From Bdellovibrionales bacterium (GTDB lineage: Bacteria > Bdellovibrionota > Bdellovibrionia > Bdellovibrionales > UBA1609), in NCBI GenBank assembly GCA_019695175.1, contig JAIBAM010000018.1, positions 1 through 50,043 on the forward strand: a stretch of DNA of 50,043 nt, in the 5' to 3' direction. A program made the position numbers and the translations under genes. Positions 35,174-44,815 of the stretch are shown here, in pieces. The stretch's first letter is position 1. Every line of letters begins with the position of its first letter. The notes beneath the pieces are model-generated. The model did not search any database, was not told the DNA's origin, and saw only the letters and a list, made by a program, of their open reading frames with translations.

Positions 35174-36589
35174 ATGCGCCCAGAAGATGTCATTGCCTTT
35201 GCCAAGGAACGAGGAGCCAAAATGGTTGACCTCAAGTTCATCGATTTACCAGGAATGTGGCAACACTTTACTATCCCGGTGAGTGAGCTCACACCAACAG
35301 TTTTTTCAGAAGGTCTTAATTTTGACGGTAGTTCCATACGAGGATGGCGTAATATTCATGAATCTGACATGACAGTTTTACCTGATCCTACCTCGGTTAA
35401 AATGGATCCTTTTATGGAGGTTCCCACTCTCTCTCTTATTTGTGACGTGGTTCAACCAGATAGTTTTGAACCTTATGATCGTGATCCCAGACAAATTGCT
35501 AAAAAAGCCATGGCCTTTTTGCAAGGGACAGGAATAGCGGATACGGCTTTTTTTGGACCTGAAGCAGAGTTTTTTATTTTTGATGATGTTCGATATGAAC
35601 AAACTGCTTTTGGTGGATTTTATCAAGTGGACTCAGATGAGGCCTCCTGGAATTCGGGTCGTGATGAGAGCGGTCGAAATCTTGGTTATAAACCCAGACC
35701 TAAAGAGGGATACTTTCCCGCTCTTCCCACCGATACACTTCATGATTTGAGAACTGAAATTTGTTTGGAATTGGAAAAATGCGGCATCCCTGTGGAAAGA
35801 CAACACCATGAGGTTGCATCTGCAGGTCAAGGTGAAATTAACATTCGTTTCAGTACGATGGTTGACGTTGCAGACCGCATGATGTGGTTTAAATACATTG
35901 TAAAAAACGTGGCGCGACGTCATGGTAAAACGGCTACTTTTATGCCCAAACCCATCTTTGGGGATAATGGATCGGGTATGCATTGCCATATGTCCCTATG
36001 GAAAGATGGAGCCCCTCTTTTCGCAGGGGACAAGTATGCTGGTCTTTCTCAAACAGCGCTCTATTACATTGGTGGGATTTTAAAACATGCTCCCGCTCTT
36101 TGTGCTTTCACCAATCCTTCGACCAATTCCTATAAAAGGTTAGTTCCTGGATTTGAAGCTCCCATTAAATTGGCTTACAGCTATCGCAATCGTTCTGCCG
36201 CCATGAGGATTCCCAATACGGGTTCAAATCCTAAAGCAAAGCGTATTGAGTTTAGAACTCCAGATCCTAGCGCTAATGTTTATTTAGCATTTACTGCGAT
36301 GTTGATGGCGGGTATCGATGGCATTCTAAATAAAATTGATCCGGGTCAGCCTCTCGATAAAGATATTTATGGATTGTCTCAGGAAGAATCTGCTCGAGTG
36401 CCATCTGTACCTAAAACATTAGATGAATCTCTTTTGGCCTTAAGTAAGGACTATGAATTTTTGCTACGAGGTGGTGTGTTCAATAAGGATTTCATCGAAA
36501 CCTGGTTATCCTATAAAAATGATCGTGAAGTCATTCCTATGCAGCAACGACCTACTCCCTACGAATTTTATTTGTATTTTGATTTGTAA
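35174..36589 (+). CDS. glnA: Glutamine synthetase type I
   Basis: 471 residues. It condenses ammonia and glutamate with ATP in the cytoplasm as a dodecamer. The N-terminal beta-grasp carries [10 protein letters not shown], metal ligands include E131 and E133 ([10 protein letters not shown]), the catalytic loop contains [10 protein letters not shown], and [20 protein letters not shown] forms the ATP site split across the usual blocks. Y399 in [11 protein letters not shown] corresponds to the adenylylated tyrosine of class I-beta enzymes, so control by GlnE is likely. GGAGG lies seven bases before the ATG. Confidence 0.97.
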   Translation: MRPEDVIAFAKERGAKMVDLKFIDLPGMWQHFTIPVSELTPTVFSEGLNFDGSSIRGWRNIHESDMTVLPDPTSVKMDPFMEVPTLSLICDVVQPDSFEPYDRDPRQIAKKAMAFLQGTGIADTAFFGPEAEFFIFDDVRYEQTAFGGFYQVDSDEASWNSGRDESGRNLGYKPRPKEGYFPALPTDTLHDLRTEICLELEKCGIPVERQHHEVASAGQGEINIRFSTMVDVADRMMWFKYIVKNVARRHGKTATFMPKPIFGDNGSGMHCHMSLWKDGAPLFAGDKYAGLSQTALYYIGGILKHAPALCAFTNPSTNSYKRLVPGFEAPIKLAYSYRNRSAAMRIPNTGSNPKAKRIEFRTPDPSANVYLAFTAMLMAGIDGILNKIDPGQPLDKDIYGLSQEESARVPSVPKTLDESLLALSKDYEFLLRGGVFNKDFIETWLSYKNDREVIPMQQRPTPYEFYLYFDL

Positions 36590-36715
36590 GGAGCTTTGGT
36601 TGTTGTGTAAAACAAAAATACAGTTTCTTTGCCGACCCTCCAAATTGACTCCAGGATTTTTTTGACTCTGGAAGATTTGGCGGGTGTGTCTTCTTACTTT
36701 TGGAAGGAGTTGTCT

Positions 36716-37078
36716 ATGGACGATTTAGTAACCTACATGGCTTACGAGTGGCTTCTTGTGGAAGATGGTGTGGTCACAATTGGAATCAATGAAGATGGTT
36801 TAGAGGAACTCAGTGAAATTGGTAAGATTAATCTTCCGTCTGTTGATGATGAAGTCAACACAGAAGAAATTTGTGGTGAAATCGAAACCGATTCAGGTCC
36901 TTTAAATTTATACAGTCCTGTCGATGGTCAAATAGTAGAGATTAATGAGGCCGTCATCGAGGACCCAAACTTAATTATCGAAGATCCCTATGGGGATGGT
37001 TGGCTTTTTAAAGTAGAGGCTAAGGATGCCAAAGAACTCGATGAAATCCTTTCTGCCTCCACAAATGATTCGGACTGA
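36716..37078 (+). CDS. GcvH-like protein lacking the lipoyl lysine
   Basis: 120 residues from the ATG at 36716, which has AAGGAG six bases upstream; a longer frame from 36629 is unlikely. The whole chain follows the glycine cleavage H protein: YEWLLVEDGVVTIGIN, the EIGKINLP strand, LYSPVDGQIVEINE and EDPYGDGWLFKVE. At the lipoylation site, where the family has ESVKAVSDLYSP, this protein has ETDSGPLNLYSP, so Ser60 replaces the lysine. It cannot carry lipoate there. It follows glnA by 126 bases on the same strand and no other glycine cleavage genes are near. The function is therefore open, perhaps regulatory. Confidence 0.82.
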   Translation: MDDLVTYMAYEWLLVEDGVVTIGINEDGLEELSEIGKINLPSVDDEVNTEEICGEIETDSGPLNLYSPVDGQIVEINEAVIEDPNLIIEDPYGDGWLFKVEAKDAKELDEILSASTNDSD

Positions 37079-37089
37079 ATTATAAAAAT

Positions 37090-37132
37090 CCAACAAACCT
37101 TTTTATGCATTGATTTTATCTGTTGGGTTTTA
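37090..37132. terminator. Possible bidirectional terminator
   Basis: CCAACA (37090-37095) pairs with TGTTGG (37121-37126). On the plus strand GTTTTAG follows, and on the minus strand the mirror arm runs into ATTTTTATA. The 25-base loop is long, and the converging gene's stop codon lies inside it. The location between two convergent genes fits. Confidence 0.4.
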
Positions 37133-38960
37133 GAGAGTGCGAAGGTGCGGGTTCTATTGGTAGAAGAGCCGTACATGGCTGTTCTACCATAGTTGCCCTG
37201 AACTTAATGAGGGCCAACGGATCTAAAGGATGTTTAGTTAATGAGGCTAAAGACTCTGCAACAGTGACTTGGTTGCCGTTGTTTTCTAATTGGATTAACA
37301 CCATCAATGCGGCATTTCTTAGTTGAGGACTTCTTCCTCGGATTAATTTCAATAGCACACGATACGTCTGTAGATTTGTAATTCTCCCCTGTGGACCTTT
37401 GCCAATAAAGGCTAAGATGTGAAGTGCTTGAAGACTTAACTCCCTATTAAAAATATGAGCCGAAAATAATCCAAACCGTCTTATAAGGTTGAATTTCCAA
37501 AGCAAAGTTTTAGCGAACGGAACGATTTCTCCTGCGCTCCAACGGGTTAACAGAGAGATTATTTCATGATCAAGGAACTCCAAATTTTGTGTAAAAGTTA
37601 AAGCCATTTTTAGGATGTCTGGATCAGAATAGAGTTCAATTGGAGGATTTGATAGAAGATGAAGTAGGTGGTGACGTGAGGCCGATCTTAGCCTTTCTTT
37701 TTCATCAATTCTCAGATGGCTAGGATTTAATATCCCGAAGGGGAGTCTAAGGACTTGGATAAAAAGTTCAAAATTTTTTGGGTCCTCATTTAAGCAAGCA
37801 GTAATCGTTTGGATGGTTATCTTGGTAGTCGTCTTACAATCAAGAGTGAGCCTTAAAGTGGGTGCAGTTCGAGAAATCACCCTTTGAATAGAACGAGGCA
37901 AATCTTTTATCTGTTGAAGCAAATTAAGATTCAAAATGGAACTTTCCAATATATCAATGGTGTGACCAATTTTAATGAGATCATCTGGTGAAAGGTGATT
38001 GCCTTGTTCTAAAGCAAAAGAGTGAAGTCTCTCAACCATTGTTTCTAGTAATTCATTTGGTATAAGCTTTAACGTTTTAATTTTATTTATTAAAATAATG
38101 AATGTGGGCATATCTAGATCCAAGCTGAAACCGGCACCTAATGGATGAAGATAGGGATCCAATGGCTGACCTGTAGGAGAGAAACCAATTATCCTATATA
38201 GAATTCCAAGGTGTAAAAGTGATCCTGGTGGAAATTTATCATTCGTATAAAAAACTACCAATTCATTAGGAGGAATGTCTTTTAAGATGAGGTGGATAAC
38301 TTCCAAAGCTCTTTGGGTCAATATCACTTCAGCTTGAGCCAGTTGGGTTTCACTCTGACTAAGTTCCCTAAATCTTAGGTCAGCGATCACCCATTTTTTT
38401 AAAGTTCTATAATTAATGTCTATATATGTCCCATGGTCAAAACTATCGGCGAATTGTCGGTATAAAGGCTTTGCATGATTCAAAGCTTCAATTCGAGCGC
38501 TCAAATTGGAGTTGTTCAAATTACCAAAAAACAGGGAATTCATTAAAAGTGTTTCAACTACTACTTTATAGTTGGGACTTGTTGGGGGGAGAGTCAGAGT
38601 GAGGATTCTGGACAAGGTTAAGGTTCGGTCCCTTAGAGTTTCGTTTTTTAGAAGCCCGTAAAGTCGTTCATTGATGGTTGAAAAATGAAAATATTCCAAG
38701 TTTGGATGATTGCCTAAAAAGTACTCTAAAGCCAGAAGTGCATGATCCAGTCCTATATCACGTGCTGTATAATCTGCAATACTTTGATATTGAATGGGAT
38801 CTCCTCCCAGACTTTTTATGAGATTAATGAGTTGCTCAGGTAAATTTAAATTATTTATGTCTTCTGTATTTCCATGCAATGGCAGGATTGTTAAGAAAAT
38901 ACTAAAAATAAGTGTAAAAAAACTTTGCTTAAAGTGAATTTTCTTTATTCTCTTCAGCAA
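37116..38960 (-). CDS. Exported helical-repeat protein, smaller paralog
   Basis: 614 residues from a TTG at 38960, chosen because GGAG lies six bases upstream and the protein then opens with a normal signal peptide (MLKRIKKIHFKQSFFTLIF...LPLHG). The longer frame from 39041 adds 27 residues before it. The body is almost entirely leucine-rich alpha helix, with HEAT-like text near the C terminus (QLRNAALMVLIQLENNGNQV). It is clearly related to the next upstream gene: both share an (N/D)RTLTL-x-RIL-x-LTLP block near residues 110-130, the HEAT-like C-terminal block and a final Cys. No known family recognised. Confidence 0.78.
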   Translation of the reverse strand: MLKRIKKIHFKQSFFTLIFSIFLTILPLHGNTEDINNLNLPEQLINLIKSLGGDPIQYQSIADYTARDIGLDHALLALEYFLGNHPNLEYFHFSTINERLYGLLKNETLRDRTLTLSRILTLTLPPTSPNYKVVVETLLMNSLFFGNLNNSNLSARIEALNHAKPLYRQFADSFDHGTYIDINYRTLKKWVIADLRFRELSQSETQLAQAEVILTQRALEVIHLILKDIPPNELVVFYTNDKFPPGSLLHLGILYRIIGFSPTGQPLDPYLHPLGAGFSLDLDMPTFIILINKIKTLKLIPNELLETMVERLHSFALEQGNHLSPDDLIKIGHTIDILESSILNLNLLQQIKDLPRSIQRVISRTAPTLRLTLDCKTTTKITIQTITACLNEDPKNFELFIQVLRLPFGILNPSHLRIDEKERLRSASRHHLLHLLSNPPIELYSDPDILKMALTFTQNLEFLDHEIISLLTRWSAGEIVPFAKTLLWKFNLIRRFGLFSAHIFNRELSLQALHILAFIGKGPQGRITNLQTYRVLLKLIRGRSPQLRNAALMVLIQLENNGNQVTVAESLASLTKHPLDPLALIKFRATMVEQPCTALLPIEPAPSHSLKPNR

Positions 38961-39280
38961 AAAGATCTCCAGTCTAGGAAATAAAATTAATAGTTTGAAT
39001 GACTTTTTTTGAAGAGCAAATTTTGGGCCAAAAATTCTCAAACTTAAAATAGAGCGGTTCTTAAAATAGGATTGCCAGCTTTTTATAGCACTGCCAGCGT
39101 TTCCTCGTAGTAAACCGTATCGAAAGGAGGTAGTTGCTTCATCGGATTGACTCAGGTCAAATTTTGTCTACTGTGTGCCGGGAGGGGGCATATCATATTG
39201 ACTTCCTGCTCCTTGGTATCCTTTTCTAAGGAGGTAATCGCTCCTCTTTGTGTCACTTTTGTGTCATTTACCCGTCTAAG
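38961..39280. other. Region between the two paralogs
   Basis: 320 bases. They contain the palindrome TTTTGG-G-CCAAAA (39021-39033), a direct repeat TGCCAGC at 39073 and 39092 (19-base spacing) around TATA-rich text, and a small AGGAG/CTCCT hairpin (39229-39245). The middle features could be the promoter and operator of the downstream paralog, which would then be transcribed separately. No gene is supported. Confidence 0.45.
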
Positions 39281-42019
39281 TCACCTATCACTTAAAACAG
39301 TATGGCAATTAATTTTAGATAATTCCCTGAATAATCTTAGAGCATTTGGGGGTAACGGTTCACCGTTAGTTGAAGCGTTTGTTGTTGCTGCTGTAAGTTG
39401 ACCTCCATTACTTTCGAGAATTTTCAAAGCATCAAGTGCCGCCTCTCTTAAGGCAGAGTTTTTACCTTGTAAAAAAACAAGAAGAACGCGGAAAGTGTTT
39501 GTATTATCGATGAGGTTTCGACTTCCAATGGAAGCAAGGGTATTTATGGCTTGGACTCTTATTTGCAAAATCTCTTCTCTGGCCAATAAATACCCAAAAT
39601 CCTGCCCAATAGTGAACAGCCACCGCCAATAGTGAAGTCGTGGAATGACGCTATTTTGAGCCCACTGGGTTAATAGGGTGATAAAATTTGGATCATTAAA
39701 TTCCATTTGTTCGACGAAAGTTATAACCAAACTGATATTTTCTAAATCGCGAATGTTTCTTGCCGGGGGTCGCTTTAAAAAGTTCAGCACTAATGTTTTT
39801 GAAGCGTCTCTTAAAGCTGCTTTTTGATTGGACTGCAAATTAGAAGAGTCTAATTGAAACTTCTCCAATAGAAGCTTAACTATATTTATGAGAGCATTTG
39901 CGTTGTCTTGATTATTATTTAGGTAAGTGGTGACTTCATTTATGGTTGGAACCGGGGATTGAGAATTGGTTTCGACCCTAAACCATAATGTAGGGGTCAA
40001 TTGAAAAATTTTTGTTTGGACAGATGTAGGCAAAGATCTGATTTGTGGAAATAAACTTGAATCAATGGGAAGATTTTTTAATAAGTGAATGACAGCTTCG
40101 ATATGAAGCGAATAAATACCAAATTCATTTTCAGCCACGGAGTTTAGTTCGGTTAGAATTTTTTCTTGTAAATCTAGAGGAACGAATTTCAGTTGGGATA
40201 TTTGACTTAAAAGTACCTGAAAAAATTTAAAATTGAGTTTCATATTGAATAAGATTTTTAATGCGTCTGCATCTAATGTGGTCACTTTTAAGATCGGTTT
40301 ATCATCAATTATGAAATTATGAGGGGGGTTGTATATTATCTGGACTAAAATGGTCCAAACCTCACTTGCCACGCTTGTTACTGAGTGGGTTTCCACTGGA
40401 ATGTTATTTGTGGGTTCAGTGGATGGAAATCTTTTTGCCAATTGAAAAAGCTTGTATCTTATTTCTGGGTCTAAATAAAGTAGGTACTTTCGAACAGCTT
40501 CAAGAGCGAGGGATATTCTTTGTAGTTCTACTGAACATTGCGATGGTGGGTATAAAAACTCGAGTGTAATTGTACTTAGAGCCTTTAATAAAATGAATTC
40601 TTTCTTTTTATCTGCAGAATAGTATCTTTGATCAATCCAATTTGGGAATAAATAAAGATCGTCTTTCTCGGGGTGTATAATTTTAAAAAGAATGAGCGTC
40701 TTTAGCACAAGATCTGAGGGGTATTTTTTATAACGCGTAAGTAAGGTTCCCAGTCGAATTGACTGTGGAGTTTGGTATAGAGATAAAATTTGAATGACAT
40801 CAGGGCGACGGGTAGATGGTGGAGAACCCACGTGGAGTTGTACGTAATTCCAAAGTAGATGATTTTGCATCACCTGGTTGGATTTACCGGCAATACTTTT
40901 TAGAAATAAAGGATGCGCTAGTATTTGTTGTATGTGAATCAAGTAATTTTCATAGTCAGGAAATTGAGCCAAAAAAGTAGAATAGGTAGCGACAAGTGCA
41001 GTTAAATTTTTATGGATTGGGGAATTCTCTGAGTAGAATTCTAGTTGTTCTATTAATAGCATCAGAACTTCAACTAAGGTTTTTACCAAACCATTTTGAT
41101 TATTTAAATAAATATCATTGGAATTTATCTCAACTATGGATGAGGAAAGGTATTTGAGATATTCTTCTAGATTAGGAAATATTTGTACGATTTGATCTTC
41201 AGTAACATGGGTGAAATGAGCCAATTGTAAAACTCTTTGTAAAGTCACTGTATGATTCCAAATGGAAAAAGTTATTCTTGTATCTGGTAAAAAATTGCTC
41301 AAACTAAAAATTTGGTTTTGGGTATTACAAAAATAAGTCAGAAGCTCATTTTTCAGATTTACTAAAGCCGTGGCTAAATTCTTTTGAGCTTGAATTTCCT
41401 CTGATTTGGCATCGATGTAATCAGTTATGTTAAGATTTTGATAATGGAGATAGGCTACAGTCCAATTTTTAATGGCTGAGCTTAGTTTTTCACCCACTCG
41501 GGGTTTGATTCTGAGTGTGTCTACTATATTTAGGACAATAGATGATTCAGAGGATAAACTTTCTGCAAAAACTCTTCTCCCCTGAGTTTCAATTTTGTGT
41601 GCAAATAATAAGTTTATAAGAAGTGTTTGAACAACCTCTTCATAAAGAGGGTTTGTTGTTGGTAGCGTAAGGATGAGGATTCGGCCCAATGTTAAAGTTC
41701 GATTCAGATTAAACTCTTTGCGGAGTAAAACCATCAGTTTAGGGTTTAGCTCTCTAAATAAATCTGGTTCTATAGTGGGTTTATGCGCAAGGTGACCCTC
41801 CAGTCTTAAAATCAGACCATCAATTACATGATCTTGAGAGTTCAGAAGAGGTACAGTGGCTGTGGATTTGCTTAAATCTAATACTAAATTAAGATTTGTA
41901 ACAACAGTTGCGAGATCGTTGGAAGGATCAGCGTGAAGTGGAAGAATTGTTGAGAGGTTCACCAAAAGACCGAGTGAAAAGACAAATTTAAATTGAATGG
42001 AGTTAAATAACTTTAACAA
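39281..42019 (-). CDS. Exported helical-repeat protein, larger paralog
   Basis: 912 residues from a TTG at 42019 with AAGGA six bases upstream. The signal peptide is at 1-30 (ending LPLHA). The protein is long, leucine- and isoleucine-rich and helical, without enzymatic motifs. It shares the NRTLTLGRILILTLP block at about 105-120 and the C-terminal ALREAALDALKILESNGGQL with its smaller neighbour, which also has the same TTTTTG start context; an ancestral duplication is likely, with about 300 extra residues in the middle here. Cysteines are few. A periplasmic or surface scaffold is possible (inference). Confidence 0.8.
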   Translation of the reverse strand: MLKLFNSIQFKFVFSLGLLVNLSTILPLHADPSNDLATVVTNLNLVLDLSKSTATVPLLNSQDHVIDGLILRLEGHLAHKPTIEPDLFRELNPKLMVLLRKEFNLNRTLTLGRILILTLPTTNPLYEEVVQTLLINLLFAHKIETQGRRVFAESLSSESSIVLNIVDTLRIKPRVGEKLSSAIKNWTVAYLHYQNLNITDYIDAKSEEIQAQKNLATALVNLKNELLTYFCNTQNQIFSLSNFLPDTRITFSIWNHTVTLQRVLQLAHFTHVTEDQIVQIFPNLEEYLKYLSSSIVEINSNDIYLNNQNGLVKTLVEVLMLLIEQLEFYSENSPIHKNLTALVATYSTFLAQFPDYENYLIHIQQILAHPLFLKSIAGKSNQVMQNHLLWNYVQLHVGSPPSTRRPDVIQILSLYQTPQSIRLGTLLTRYKKYPSDLVLKTLILFKIIHPEKDDLYLFPNWIDQRYYSADKKKEFILLKALSTITLEFLYPPSQCSVELQRISLALEAVRKYLLYLDPEIRYKLFQLAKRFPSTEPTNNIPVETHSVTSVASEVWTILVQIIYNPPHNFIIDDKPILKVTTLDADALKILFNMKLNFKFFQVLLSQISQLKFVPLDLQEKILTELNSVAENEFGIYSLHIEAVIHLLKNLPIDSSLFPQIRSLPTSVQTKIFQLTPTLWFRVETNSQSPVPTINEVTTYLNNNQDNANALINIVKLLLEKFQLDSSNLQSNQKAALRDASKTLVLNFLKRPPARNIRDLENISLVITFVEQMEFNDPNFITLLTQWAQNSVIPRLHYWRWLFTIGQDFGYLLAREEILQIRVQAINTLASIGSRNLIDNTNTFRVLLVFLQGKNSALREAALDALKILESNGGQLTAATTNASTNGEPLPPNALRLFRELSKINCHTVLSDR

Positions 42020-42153
42020 AAAGAATCCTTGAACTTTTACCTTTGGGCGGAATAATTTTTAGTTTTTTTTAATCTTAAGCAAGATTCAGGCCAAAAAAAG
42101 GCCGCTCGAATTTCTTCTTCGAACAAGCTCTTAGAGTCGGCTGGAACAGGATT

Positions 42154-43716
42154 TTAACTTTGACCACCCACGGGCAATTCACTGGCTGGATTTTGGTGAA
42201 ACTCCTTGCCGTCAAAACCAACTAACTTTTTTTCTCCATCCAATACTGTGGCCATATGGACGGGTCGAGTCCAAATTGAAAACAAATTTTTCATGGTTTC
42301 ATTCATGTAATCAGGTTGCATTTCTACCCCTTCAAATAGATGGGTAAGAAGGAGTTCTCCTCGGTTATTAAAGTTGGCATCCGCAACTGAAATAATGGGC
42401 TGGCCAAAATTAGTGAGTTGAAAGAGAAATTTTTTCTTAATCTCTGGAAAGTCTCTGGTGTCGACTTCAAATTGTTGGGTGCGCTTATTAAATTTATAGA
42501 CAAACATCTTATTTTTAACACAAAAATCTTCGGTTAGAAATTCATCAATAAATGTGACATCATTATAGTTTCGACGGACTTCAAATATTTTTTCTCGACC
42601 ACGACCTAGTTTTTGATCCCAGGTTTGTTTTGTGGTGAGGTTATCACATTCCTCCCATTCTTTACCAAACCGCCCCTTATTCCAACGATCCTCAATATCT
42701 CTAAATAATTCTATACCTACTTTGTAAGGGTTAAAACTTGTTGGCGACATAGCCATTGTTCCGCTGTGGCGATCGGCAAAATCCACAATTTCTGCATCGG
42801 ACATAATTCTTTCAGTCATAATTTTTGAATGCCAGTAGGAGGCCCAACCTTCATTCATTATTTTGGTCATGCCTTGAGGTGCAAAGTAATAGGCTTCTTC
42901 GCGGATGATGGACATAACATCCTGTTGCCAAGGAGCCAAAGGAGCATGGTAAATTAAAAACTGCAGGATATCTTTTTCGGGTTTTGCCGGGAATACCGGC
43001 GTTGTTTGCTGAGTTGAACGTTGTAATTCCTCTGCTTTTTTTAATAAGCTCGGCGGGTTGATAAAACTTTCCATGTACTCGCGATGAACAGGAAGGCGAC
43101 CGGGTATAAATTCTTTTAATTGAGTTTGAGACAAACTCTTTTGTGGAGAGTTTTCAACATCAAACTTAGGGTCTTCAAGACCTATTTCGGGGACTTGGAT
43201 TTTAATGTGATTGTAGGCACTGTAGCGATCAATTAAATTTTCCAAACTGAGACATTTATCAATAAATTCTTCAACGACTTCTTGGCCAAAGCGGTCGATG
43301 TAACGCCGAATTCTTGTGGCATGATTGGCCATTTCATCCATCATTTTGCGATGGGTGGGGGAAAACCACTGATTGTTTTTAAAAAAATCACAATGCCCAA
43401 ATACATGGGCCATAACTAATTTTTGATCTACGAACTCATTTCCTTCCATTAAATAGGCGTAACAAGGGTCATTATTGATAACTAATTCATAAATTTTGGA
43501 AAGGCCGTATTCATAACTTTTAGAGAGATGTTCGTACTCCATTCCAAAACGCCAGTGGGGATAGCGCACTGGAAATCCACCATAGGAGGCTATTTGATTG
43601 AGTTGGTCATATGTAACAATTTCAAAAATGGTTTCAAAAAAATCCAAACCGCACTGTCGTGCTGCTTTTTCAATTCGAACCCTTTCCTTCTCCAGTTCGG
43701 CGGTGAGATTGGCCAC
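42154..43716 (-). CDS. spoVR: SpoVR/YcgB family protein
   Basis: 520 residues matching SpoVR/YcgB. The start carries YPHWRFGMEYEHLSKSYEYG, followed by MAHVFGHCDFF with potential metal ligands, WFSPTHRKMMDEMANHATRI and MNEGWASYWH, all conserved blocks. The biochemical role is unknown. In non-spore-formers it is encoded together with prkA and the DUF444 gene and is linked to stationary phase or nitrogen stress. Here it starts two bases after the DUF444 gene, completing a three-gene operon. Confidence 0.95.
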   Translation of the reverse strand: MANLTAELEKERVRIEKAARQCGLDFFETIFEIVTYDQLNQIASYGGFPVRYPHWRFGMEYEHLSKSYEYGLSKIYELVINNDPCYAYLMEGNEFVDQKLVMAHVFGHCDFFKNNQWFSPTHRKMMDEMANHATRIRRYIDRFGQEVVEEFIDKCLSLENLIDRYSAYNHIKIQVPEIGLEDPKFDVENSPQKSLSQTQLKEFIPGRLPVHREYMESFINPPSLLKKAEELQRSTQQTTPVFPAKPEKDILQFLIYHAPLAPWQQDVMSIIREEAYYFAPQGMTKIMNEGWASYWHSKIMTERIMSDAEIVDFADRHSGTMAMSPTSFNPYKVGIELFRDIEDRWNKGRFGKEWEECDNLTTKQTWDQKLGRGREKIFEVRRNYNDVTFIDEFLTEDFCVKNKMFVYKFNKRTQQFEVDTRDFPEIKKKFLFQLTNFGQPIISVADANFNNRGELLLTHLFEGVEMQPDYMNETMKNLFSIWTRPVHMATVLDGEKKLVGFDGKEFHQNPASELPVGGQS

Positions 43717-43718
43717 TT

Positions 43719-44813
43719 TTATCTCCCTTTTCCCAGAAACTCTTTGATAGATTGCATGATTTTATCGCGACTCTCAATTTTGCTTAAAGTGAGTTTTTGT
43801 TCATCGGGCAAACCTTTTTCCAAATCTTTCAAAAATTGCCCACTCCCATATTTGCTTTCCACTTGACCATAACCAAACATATTAACGTTGGGTAAAAAGA
43901 ATTCCTGTAACATTTTAATACAGAGTCGAGTGTCTTCGCCACTCCAGTTGTCACCATCACTAAAATGAAAGGGATAGATATTCCAATCTGAAAGAGGATA
44001 GTCCTGCTCTATTATTTTTTTACAAAGTTTGTAAGCCGAACTAATAAGCGTTCCGCCGGACTCACTGGTGGAAAAAAATGTTTTTTCATCCACTTCTTTG
44101 GCTGCGGCATCATGGATAATAAAACGAGTGTCCAGCCCTTTGTAATTACGCTTTAACCAAGTGTTAATCCAAAAACTTTCTAAGCGCACAATTTCTTTTT
44201 GTTCATCCCCCATGGAGCCAGACACGTCCATCATATAAATGACTACAGCATTAGCGTGGGGTTTTGTGGTGCGACGAAAAGTCCGATAGCGGAAGTCTCG
44301 ACGAATGGGAACAATGATGGGGTTTTCAGCTTGATAAGTTCCACTGGAGATATGTCGTTTTAAAGCCTCTTTGTAGGAAGCTTTAAAATGCCGTAGACTT
44401 TCGGGGCCTACAGGGGCTCGGCCAGTGTATTTTGTCACCAAAGAGTCAACCGCACGATTTCCCTTTGGGTTAATTCTTGGCAATTGCAATTCTTCGCCAA
44501 GTATATCGGCCAACTCTTCAAATGTAATGTCCACTTCGAGTAAGTGTTCTCCGCTGGAGTTACCAGCTTTGCCGGCTCCTTCACCGTCACTATCGACTCC
44601 GTCCCCAGGTTGACCTTGGCCTTGACCAACGCCACCCATTTGTTTGGGGCCATATTTAAATCTTGGTGTGTCTATGGAAGGAATGGGAATTTTGACAAAA
44701 TCTTTTTCCCGTTTTCCAATCATTTCTCCATGACTAATGTATTTTTTAAAATTTTGGCGAATTCGACCCCTAACGATATCACGAAATCGATTGTGATCTT
44801 CGCGGATTCCCAT
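43719..44813 (-). CDS. yeaH: DUF444 / YeaH family VWA-like protein
   Basis: 364 residues. The N-terminal part is charged, with a Gly/Gln/Ser-rich linker at about 60-90 (GGVGQGQGQPGDGVDSDGEG). The C-terminal half contains a von Willebrand A-type fold with the metal-binding D196-V-S198-G-S200 motif (MMDVSGSMG). It is found with PrkA in most genomes and probably forms part of the same signalling complex. It lies two bases after prkA and two before spoVR, so all three are co-translated from one message. Confidence 0.95.
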   Translation of the reverse strand: MGIREDHNRFRDIVRGRIRQNFKKYISHGEMIGKREKDFVKIPIPSIDTPRFKYGPKQMGGVGQGQGQPGDGVDSDGEGAGKAGNSSGEHLLEVDITFEELADILGEELQLPRINPKGNRAVDSLVTKYTGRAPVGPESLRHFKASYKEALKRHISSGTYQAENPIIVPIRRDFRYRTFRRTTKPHANAVVIYMMDVSGSMGDEQKEIVRLESFWINTWLKRNYKGLDTRFIIHDAAAKEVDEKTFFSTSESGGTLISSAYKLCKKIIEQDYPLSDWNIYPFHFSDGDNWSGEDTRLCIKMLQEFFLPNVNMFGYGQVESKYGSGQFLKDLEKGLPDEQKLTLSKIESRDKIMQSIKEFLGKGR

Positions 44814-44815
44814 GA

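Noticed and set aside
39147-39401. Plus-strand frame of 84 codons
   Set aside because: Half of it is antisense to the 3' end of the larger helical paralog; no SD and no motif.
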